A stretch of DNA of 64,000 bases from Aradus depressus. Its lineage: Eukaryota; Arthropoda; Insecta; Hemiptera; Aradidae. The stretch lies in contig OY759217.1 in assembly GCA_963662175.1 (NCBI GenBank), positions 6,078,562-6,142,561 on the forward strand. The letters are read 5' to 3'. How positions within the stretch are numbered: position 1 is the stretch's first letter; each line of letters opens with the position of its first letter. The notes under the pieces are model-generated. The model was given only the letters and a program-made list of their open reading frames with translations. It searched no databases and was not told the DNA's origin. Both the position numbers and the translations under genes were made by a program. Shown one piece after another: positions 55,101 to 64,000 of the stretch.

Positions 55101-58100
55101 AGAAGAGAGACCCCGCTTACATTGGCTGAAGGGCACCTCAGAACGATGAGTGTGAGAAGGTGGAGACGGCAGGCCCAGGTTCTACGAGGACCGTAGCATC
55201 TGGGAAAGTAAAGTAAGTATGAGGTTACTGGAGGGACACCCAGGAGAACAGAGAAGAGAGACTCCGCATAAATTGGCTGAAGGGCACCTCAGAACGATGG
55301 GTGTGAGAAGGTGGAGACGGCAGGCCCAGGTTCTACAATGACCGTAGCACCAGGGATAGTAAAGTAAGTATGAGGTTACTGGAGGGACACCCAGGAGGAC
55401 AGGAAGAGAGACCCCGCTTACATTGGCTTACGGGCACCTCAGAACGATGAGTGTGAGAAGGTGGAGACGGCAGGCCCAGGTTCTACAAGAACCGTAGCAC
55501 CTGGGAAAGTAAAGTAAATATGAGGTAACTGGAGGGACACCCAGGAGAACAGAGAAGAGAGACCCCGCATAAATTGGCTGAAGGGCACCTTTAGAACGAT
55601 GGGTGTGAGAAGGTGGAGACGGCAGGCCCAGGTTCTACAAGGAGCGTAGCACCAGGCAAAGTAAAATAAGTATGAGGTTACTGGAGGGACACCCAGGAGG
55701 ACAGAGAAGAAGAGGGAGACCCCGCTTACATTGGCTGAAGGGCACCTCAGAACGATGGGTGTGAGAAGGTGGAGACGGCAGGCCCAGGTTCTACAATGAC
55801 CGTAGCATCAGGGATAGTAAAGTAAGTATGAGGTTACTGGAAGGACACCCAGGAGGACAGAGAAGAGAGACCCCGCTTGCATTGGCTGAAGGGCAACCAC
55901 AGAACGATTGATGTGAGAAGGTGGAGACGGCAGGCCCAGGTTCTACAAGGATCGTAGCACCAGGGAAAGTAAAGTAAGTATGAGGTTACTGGAGGGACAC
56001 CCAGGAGAACAGAGTAGAAGCGGGAGACCCCACTTACATTGGCTGAAGGGCACCTCAGAACGATGGGTGTGAGAAGGTGGAGACGGCAGGCCCAGATTCT
56101 ACAGGACCGTAGCACCAGGGAAAGTAAAGTAAGTATGAGGTTACTGGAGGGACACCCAGGAGGACAGAGAAGAGAGACCCCGCTTACATTGGCTGAAGGG
56201 CACCTCAGAACGATGGGTGTGAGAAGGTGGAGACAGACGGAGGGCCCAGGTTCTACAAGGACCGTAGTGCCAAAGAAAATAATGTATGAGGTTACTGGAG
56301 GGACACCCAGGAGAACAGAGAAGAGAGACCCCGCTTACATTGGCTGAAGGGCACCTCAGAACGATGAGTGTGAGAAGGTGGAGACGGCAGGCCCAGGTTC
56401 TACAAGGACCGTAGCACCTGGGAAAGTAAAGTAAGTATGAGGTTACTGAAGGGACACCCAGGAGGACAGAGAAGAGAGACCCCGCTTACATTGGCTGAAG
56501 GGCAACCACAGAACGATTGATGTGAGAAGGTGGAGACGGCAGGCCCAGGTTCTACAAGGACCGTAGCACCAGGGAATGTAAAGTAAGTATGAGGTTACTG
56601 GAGGGACACCCAGGAGAACAGAGAAGAGAGACCCCGCTTACTTTGGCTGAAGGGCACCTCAGAACGATGGGTGTGAGAAGGTGGAGACAGACGGCAGGTC
56701 CAGGTTCTACAAGGACCGTAGTGCCAAAGAAAATAAAGTAAGTATGAGGTTACTGGAGGGACACCCAGGAGAACAGAGAAGAGAGACCCCGCTTACATTG
56801 GCTGAAGGGCACCTCAGAACGATGAGTGTGAGAAGGTGGAGACGGCCGGCCCAGGTTCTACAAGGACCGTAGCACCTGGGAAAGTAAAGTAAGTATGAGG
56901 TTACTAGAGGGATACCCAGAAGAACAGAGAAGAGAGACCCCGCTTACATTGGCTGAAGGGCAACCACAGAACGATTGATGTGAGAAGGTGGAGACGGCAG
57001 GCCCAAGTTCTACAAGGACCGTAGCACCAGGGAAAGTAAAGTAAGTATGAGGTTACTGGAGGGACACCCAGGAGAACAGAGAAGAAGAGGGAGACCCCGC
57101 TTACATTGGCTGAAGGCCACCTCAGAACGATGAGTGTGAGATGGTGGAGACGGCAGGCCCAGGTTCTACAAGGACCGTAGCACCAGGGAAAGTAAAGTAT
57201 GTATGAGGTTACTGGAGGGACACCCAGGAGGACAGAGAAGAACAGGGAGACCCCGCTTACATTGGCTGAAGGGCACTTCAGAACGATGGGTGTGAGAAGG
57301 AGGAGACGGCAGGCCCAGGTTCTACAAGGACCGTAGCACCAGGGAAAGTGAAGTAAGTATGAGGTTACTGGAGGGATACCCAGAAGAACAGAGAAGAGAG
57401 ACCCCGCTTACATTGTCAGAAGGGCACCTAAGAACGATGGGTGTGAGAAGGGTTGAGACGGCAGGCCCAGGTTCTACAAAGACCGTAGTGCCAGGGAAAG
57501 TAAAGTAAGTATGAGGTTACTGGAGGGACACCCAAGAGGACAGAGAAGAAGAGGGAGACCCCGCTTAGATTGGCTGAAGGGCACTTCAGAACGATGGGTG
57601 TGAGAAGGTGGAGACGGTAGGCCCAGGTTCTACAAGGACCGTAGCACCTGGGAAAGTAAAGTAAGTATGAGGTTACTTGAGGGATACCCAGGAGGACAGA
57701 GAAGAAGAGGGAGACCCCACTTACATTGGCTGAAGGGCACCTCAGAACGATGGGTGTGAGAAGGTGGAGACGGCAGGCCCAGGTTCTACAAGGACCGTAG
57801 CACCAGGGAAAGTAAAGTATGTATGCGGTTACTGGAGGGACACCCAGGGGAACAGAGAAGAAGAGGGAGACCCCGATTACATTGGCTGAAGGGCACCTCA
57901 GAACGATGGGTGTGAGAAGATGGAGACTGCAGGCCCAGGTTCTACAAGGACCGTAGCACCAGGGAAAGTGAAGTAAATATGAGGTTACTGGAGGGACACC
58001 CAGGAGAACAGAGAAGAAGAGGGAGACCCCGCTTACATTGGCTGAAGGCCACCTCAGAACGATGAGTGTGAGATGGTGGAGACGGCAGGCCCAGGTTCTA

Positions 58101-59479
58101 CAAGGACCGTAGCACCAGGGAAAGTAAAGTATGTATGAGGTTACTGGAGGGACACCCAGGAGGACAGTGAAGAAGAGGGAGACCCCGCTTACATTGGCTG
58201 AAGGGCACTTCAGAACGATGGGTGTGAGAAGGTGGAGACGGCAGGCCCAGGTTCTACAAGGACCGTAGCACCAGGGAAAGTGAAGTAAGTATGAGGTTAC
58301 TGAGGGATACCCAGAAGAACAGAGAAGAGAGACCCCGCTTACATTGGCTGAAGGGCACCTCAGAACGATGGGTGTGAGAAGGTGGAGACGGCAGGCCCAG
58401 GTTCTACAAGGACCGTAGCACCAGGGAAAGTAAAGTGAGTATGAGGTTACTGGAGGGACACCCAGGAGGACAGAGAAGAAGAGGGAGACCCCGCTTACAT
58501 TGGCTGAAGGGCACCTCAGAACGATGGGTGTGAGAAGGTGGAGACGGCAGGCCCAGGTTCTACAATGACCGTAGCACCAGGGATAGTAAAGTAAGTATGA
58601 GGTTACTGGAGGGAAACCCAGGAGGACAGAGAAGAGAGACCCCGCTTACATTGGCTGAAGGGCACCTCAGAACGATGAGTGTGAGAAGGTGGAGACGGCA
58701 GGCCCAGGTTCAACAAGAACCGTAGCACCTGGGAAAGTAAAGTAAATATGAGGTTACTGGAGGGACACCCAGGAGAACAGAGAAGAGAGACCCCGCATAA
58801 ATTGGCTGAAGGGCACCTTTAGAACGATGGGTGTGAGAAGGTGGAGACGGCAGGCCCAGGTTCTACAAGGAGCGTAGCACCAGGCAAAGTAAAATAAGTA
58901 TGAGGTTACTGGAGGGACACCCAGGAGGACAGAGAAGAAGAGGGAGACCCCGCTTACATTGGCTGAAGGGCACCTCAGAACGATGGGTGTGAGAAGGTGG
59001 AGACGGCAGGCCCAGGTTCTACAATGACCGTAGCATCAGGGATAGTAAAGTAAGTATGAGGTTACTGGAAGGACACCCAGGAGGACAGAGAAGAGAGACC
59101 CCGCTTACATTGGCTGAAGGGCAACCACAGAACGATTGATGTGAGAAGGTGGAGACGGCAGGCCCAGGTTCTACAAGGATCGTAGCACCAGGGAAAGTAA
59201 AGTAAGTATGAGGTTACTGGAGGGACACCCAGGAGAACAGAGAAGAAGCAGGAGACCCCACTTACATTGGCTGAAGGGCACCTCAGAACGATGGGTGTGA
59301 GAAGGTGGAGACGGCAGGCCCAGGTTCTACAGGACCGTAGCCCCAGGGAAAGTAAAGTAAGTATGAGGTTACTGGAGGGACACCCAGGAGAACAGAGAAG
59401 AGAGACCCCGCTTACATTGGCTGAAGGGCAACCACAGAACGATTGATGTGAGAAGGTGGAGACGGCAGGCCCAGGTTCT

Positions 59480-62400
59480 ACAAGGATCGTAGCACCAGGG
59501 AAAGTAAAGTAAGTATGAGGTTACTGGAGGGACACCCAGGAGAACAGAGAAGAAGCGGGAGACCCCACTTACATTGGCTGAAGGGCACCTCAGAACGATG
59601 GGTGTGAGAAGGTGGAGACGGCAGGCCCAGGTTCTACAATGACCGTAGCATCAGGGATAGTAAAGTAAGTATGAGGTTACTGGAAGGACACCCAGGAGGA
59701 CAGAGAAGAGAGACCCCGCTTACATTGGCTGAAGGGCAACCACAGAACGATTGATGTGAGAAGGTGGAGACGGCAGGCCCAGGTTCTACAAGGATCGTAG
59801 CACCAGGGAAAGTAAAGTAAGTATGAGGTTACTGGAGGGACACCCAGGAGAACAGAGAAGTAGCAGGAGACCCCACTTACATTGGCTGAAGGGCACCTCA
59901 GAACGATGGGTGTGAGAAGGTGGAGACGGCAGGCCCAGGTTCTACAGGACCGTAGCCCCAGGGAAAGTAAAGTAAGTATGAGGTTACTGGAGGGACACCC
60001 AGGAGGACAGAGAAGAGAGACCCCGCTTACATTGGCTGAAGGGCAACCACAGAACGATTGATGTGATAAGGTGGACACGGCAGGCCCAGGTTCTACATGG
60101 ACCGTAGCACCAGGGAAAGTAAAGTAAGTATGAGGTTACTGGAGGGACACCCAGGAGAACAGAGAAGAGAGACCCCGCTTACATTGGCTGAAGGGCACCT
60201 CAGAACGATGGGTGTGAGAAGGTGGAGACAGACGGCAGGCCCAGGTTCTACAAGGACCGTAGTGCCAAAGAAAATAATGTATGAGGTTACTGGAGGGACA
60301 CCCAGGAGAACAGAGAAGAGAGACCCCGCTTACATTGGCTGAAGGGCACCTCAGAACGATGGGTGTGAGAAGGTGGAGACAGACGGCAGGTCCAGGTTCT
60401 ACAAGGACCGTAGTGCCAAAGATAATAAAGTAAGTATGAGGTTACTGGAGGGACACCCAGGAGAACAGAGAAGAAGCGGGAGACCCCACTTACATTGGCT
60501 GAAGGGCACCTCAGAACGATGGGTGTGAGAAGGTGGAGACGGCAGGCCCAGGTTCTACAATGACCGTAGCATCAGGGATAGTAAAGTAAGTATGAGGTTA
60601 CTGGAAGGACACCCAGGAGGACAGAGAAGAGAGACCCCGCTTACATTGGCTGAAGGGCAACCACAGAACGATTGATGTGAGAAGGTGGAGACGGCAGGTC
60701 CAGGTTCTACAAGGATCGTAGCACCAGGGAAAGTAAAGTAAGTATGAGGTTACTGGAGGGACACCCAGGAGAACAGAGAAGAAGCAGGAGACCCCACTTA
60801 CATTGGCTGAAGGGCACCTCAGAACGATGGGTGTGAGAAGGTGGAGACGGCAGGCCCAGGTTCTACAGGACCGTAGCCCCAGGGAAAGTAAAGTAAGTAT
60901 GAGGTTACTGGAGGGACACCCAGGAGGACAGAGAAGAGAGACCCCGCTTACATTGGCTGAAGGGCAACCACAGAACGATTGATGTGATAAGGTGGACACG
61001 GCAGGCCCAGGTTCTACATGGACCGTAGCACCAGGGAAAGTAAAGTAAGTATGAGGTTACTGGAGGGACACCCAGGAGAACAGAGAAGAGAGACCCCGCT
61101 TACATTGGCTGAAGGGCACCTCAGAACGATGGGTGTGAGAAGGTGGAGACAGACGGCAGGCCCAGGTTCTACAAGGACCGTAGTGCCAAAGAAAATAATG
61201 TATGAGGTTACTGGAGGGACACCCAGGAGAACAGAGAAGAGAGACCCCGCTTACATTGGCTGAAGGGCACCTCAGAACGATGGGTGTGAGAAGGTGGAGA
61301 CGGCAGGCCCAGGTTCTACAATGACCGTAGCATCAGGGATAGTAAAGTAAGTATGAGGTTACTGGAAGGACACCCAGGAGGACAGAGAAGAGAGACCCCG
61401 CTTACATTGGCTGAAGGGCAACCACAGAACGATTGATGTGAGAAGGTGGAGACGGCAGGCCCAGGTTCTACAAGGATCGTAGCACCAGGGAAAGTAAAGT
61501 AAGTATGAGGTTACTGGAGGGACACCCAGGAGAACAGAGAAGAAGCGGGAGACCCCACTTACATTGGCTGAAGGGCACCTCAGAACGATGGGTGTGAGAA
61601 GGTGGAGACGGCAGGCCCAGGTTCTACAATGACCGTAGCATCAGGGATAGTAAAGTAAGTATGAGGTTACTGGAAGGACACCCAGGAGGACAGAGAAGAG
61701 AGACCCCGCTTACATTGGCTGAAGGGCAACCACAGAACGATTGATGTGAGAAGGTGGAGACGGCAGGCCCAGGTTCTACAAGGATCGTAGCACCAGGGAA
61801 AGTAAAGTAAGTATGAGGTTACTGGAGGGACACCCAGGAGAACAGAGAAGTAGCAGGAGACCCCACTTACATTGGCTGAAGGGCACCTCAGAACGATGGG
61901 TGTGAGAAGGTGGAGACGGCAGGCCCAGGTTCTACAGGACCGTAGCCCCAGGGAAAGTAAAGTAAGTATGAGGTTACTGGAGGGACACCCAGGAGGACAG
62001 AGAAGAGAGACCCCGCTTACATTGGCTGAAGGGCAACCACAGAACGATTGATGTGATAAGGTGGACACGGCAGGCCCAGGTTCTACATGGACCGTAGCAC
62101 CAGGGAAAGTAAAGTAAGTATGAGGTTACTGGAGGGACACCCAGGAGAACAGAGAAGAGAGACCCCGCTTACATTGGCTGAAGGGCACCTCAGAACGATG
62201 GGTGTGAGAAGGTGGAGACAGACGGCAGGCCCAGGTTCTACAAGGACCGTAGTGCCAAAGAAAATAATGTATGAGGTTACTGGAGGGACACCCAGGAGAA
62301 CAGAGAAGAGAGACCCCGCTTACATTGGCTGAAGGGCACCTCAGAACGATGGGTGTGAGAAGGTGGAGACAGACGGCAGGTCCAGGTTCTACAAGGACCG

Positions 62401-62700
62401 TAGTGCCAAAGATAATAAAGTAAGTATGAGGTTACTGGAGGGACACCCAGGAGAACAGAGAAGAAGCGGGAGACCCCACTTACATTGGCTGAAGGGCACC
62501 TCAGAACGATGGGTGTGAGAAGGTGGAGACGGCAGGCCCAGGTTCTACAGGACCGTAGCACCAGGGAAAGTAAAGTAAGTATGAGGTTACTGGAGGGACA
62601 CCCAGGAGGACAGAGAAGAGAGACCCCGCTTACATTGGCTGAAGGGCAACCACAGAACGATTGATGTGATAAGGTGGACACGGCAGGCCCAGGTTCTACA
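59480..62700 (+). repeat. Repeated 921- and 1069-bp blocks in the large satellite
   Basis: Minus-strand marker frames at 59677, 60598 and 61667 are spaced 921 and 1069 bp apart, and related blocks end at 62681 and 63755. They share GTGATAAGGTGGACACGG, TTCTACATGGACC and the deletion form AAAATAATGTATGAGG, which lacks one AAGTAAG repeat. Confidence 0.85.
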
Positions 62701-64000
62701 TGGACCGTAGCACCAGGGAAAGTGAAGTAAGTATGGGGTTACTGGAGGGATACCCAGAAGAACAGAGAAGAGAGACCCCGCTTACATTGGCTGAAGGGCA
62801 CCTCAGAACGATGGGTGTCAGAAGGTGGAGACGGCAGGCCCAGGTTCTACAAGGACCGTAGCACCAGGGAAAGTAAAGTGAGTATGAGGTTACTGGAGGG
62901 ACACCCAGGAGGACAGAGAAGAAGAGGGAAACCCCGCTTACATTGGCTGAAGGGCACCTCAGAACGATGAGTGTGAGAAGGTGGAGACGGCAGGCCCAGG
63001 TTCAACAAGAACCGTAGCACCTGGGAAAGTAAAGTAAATATGAGGTTACTGGAGGGACACCCAGGAGAACAGAGAAGAGAGACCCCGCATAAATTGGCTG
63101 AAGGGCACCTTCAGAAAGATGGGTGTGAGAAGGTGGAGACGGCAGGCCCAGGTTCTACAAGGAGCGTAGCACCAGGCAAAGTAAAATAAGTATGAGGTTA
63201 CTGGAGGGACACCCAGGAGGACAGAGAAGAAGAGGGAGACCACGCTTACATTGGCTGAAGGGCACCTCAGAACGATGGGTGTGAGAACGTGGAGACGGCA
63301 GGCCCAGGTTCTACAATGACCGTAGCATCAGGGATAGTAAAGTAAGTATGAGGTTACTGGAAGGACACCCAGGAGGACAGAGAAGAGAGACCCCGCTTAC
63401 ATTGGCTGAAGGGCAACCACAGAACGATTGATGTGAGAAGGTGGAGACGGCAGGCCCAGGTTCTACAAGGATCGTAGCACCAGGGAAAGTAAAGTAAGTA
63501 TGAGGTTACTGGAGGGACACCCAGGAGAACAGAGAAGAAGCGGGAGACCCCACTTACATTGGCTGAAGGGCACCTCAGAACGATGGGTGTGAGAAGGTGG
63601 AGACGGCAGGCCCAGGTTCTACAGGACCGTAGCCCCAGGGAAAGTAAAGTAAGTATGAGGTTACTGGAGGGACACCCAGGAGGACAGAGAAGAGAGACCC
63701 CGCTTACATTGGCTGAAGGGCAACCACAGAACGATTGATGTGATAAGGTGGACACGGCAGGCCCAGGTTCTACATGGACCGTAGCACCAGGGAAAGTAAA
63801 GTAAGTATGAGGTTACTGGAGGGACACCCAGGAGAACAGAGAAGAGAGACCCCGCTTACATTGGCTGAAGGGCACCTCAGAACGATGGGTGTGAGAAGGT
63901 GGAGACAGACGGCAGGCCCAGGTTCTACAAGGACCGTAGTGCCAAAGAAAATAATGTATGAGGTTACTGGAGGGACACCCAGGAGAACAGAGAAGAGAGA

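Larger units (their letters stand above)
27103..64000 (+). repeat. Large satellite array of 151-160-bp units, about 240 copies
   Basis: The anchor GTAAGTATGAGGTTACTGGA recurs every 151 to 160 bp (for example 27251, 27402, 27553, 27713) to the end of the window, averaging about 153.6 bp. Length classes come from a 5-bp difference (AGAAGAGAGACC or AGAAGAAGAGGGAGACC), a 4-bp insertion (GGAGACGG or GGAGACAGACGG) and a 1-bp difference (ACAAGGACC or ACAGGACC). Forward frames read MRLLEGHPGGQRRRGRPRLH in one phase and LRTMGVRRWRRQAQ in another, a split likeness of LINE ORF2 C-termini. Reported open frames inside (for example 28335-28616 minus, 36020-36301 minus) repeat with the units and are not genes. 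The right end is outside the window. Confidence 0.97.

Noticed and set aside
27367..63755. Many recurrent open frames of 63-134 codons on both strands of the large satellite
   Set aside because: They recur with the monomers, shift with unit length, start and stop at the same repeat positions, and are open on both strands. They are by-products of the satellite.
27103..64000. CRISPR array
   Set aside because: There are no short repeats alternating with unique spacers; the whole 151-160-bp unit is repeated and the context is eukaryotic.

Overview
The window looks like a repeat-rich, gene-poor stretch of a eukaryotic nuclear genome, most likely an arthropod and probably an insect. The evidence is the mix of broken mobile elements: Jockey-type LINEs with a GGDYNAKH endonuclease motif, a Penelope-like element, a Ty3/gypsy-type gag-protease remnant, a THAP-domain DNA transposon and two tRNA-derived SINEs. 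There is no operon structure, no rRNA or free-standing tRNA gene, no CRISPR array, and no host gene that I can name. The species cannot be fixed from sequence alone.

Layout. 1-4215 is a 72-bp satellite that happens to be open in two forward frames. 4216-12000 is AT-rich DNA carrying a dispersed, diverged tandem family of about 140-bp units ('family A', in both orientations), a 28-bp G-rich minisatellite grown inside one family A unit, a hammerhead-ribozyme-like core, a 27-bp coding-like minisatellite, a perfect 34-bp-arm palindrome and two SINEs with target-site duplications. 12340-15921 is a nest: a Ty3/gypsy gag-protease remnant is interrupted by an internally deleted Jockey LINE, which is interrupted by a THAP-domain DNA transposon. 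Next come a minus-strand Penelope-like reverse transcriptase fragment (15922-16480), a minus-strand LINE fragment (about 16800-17690) and a second Jockey fragment (about 18215-18424). 19650-20749 is a 94-bp tandem array with a five-unit higher-order period. It is followed by a minus-strand retroelement-like unit (LTR-like region, primer-binding-like site, short gag-like ORF). 23310-23947 holds a minus-strand ORF with seven 17-residue Pro/Ser/Thr-rich repeats. 25067-25345 is a head-to-head dispersed repeat, followed by a PHD-finger-like ORF fragment. From 27103 to the end of the window, and beyond it, runs a satellite of 151-160-bp units (about 240 copies, nearly 37 kb).

How the parts relate. 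Almost everything here is parasitic or satellite DNA. The large satellite still carries, split over two frames, a motif like the C-terminal end of LINE ORF2 proteins, so it probably arose by tandem amplification of a LINE 3' end. It has since grown by adjacent tandem duplication of blocks of 15, 17 and 20 units. Nearly every unit carries GTAAGTAT, which is complementary to the 5' end of U1 snRNA. Open frames inside the arrays are treated as by-products of monomer composition, not as genes.
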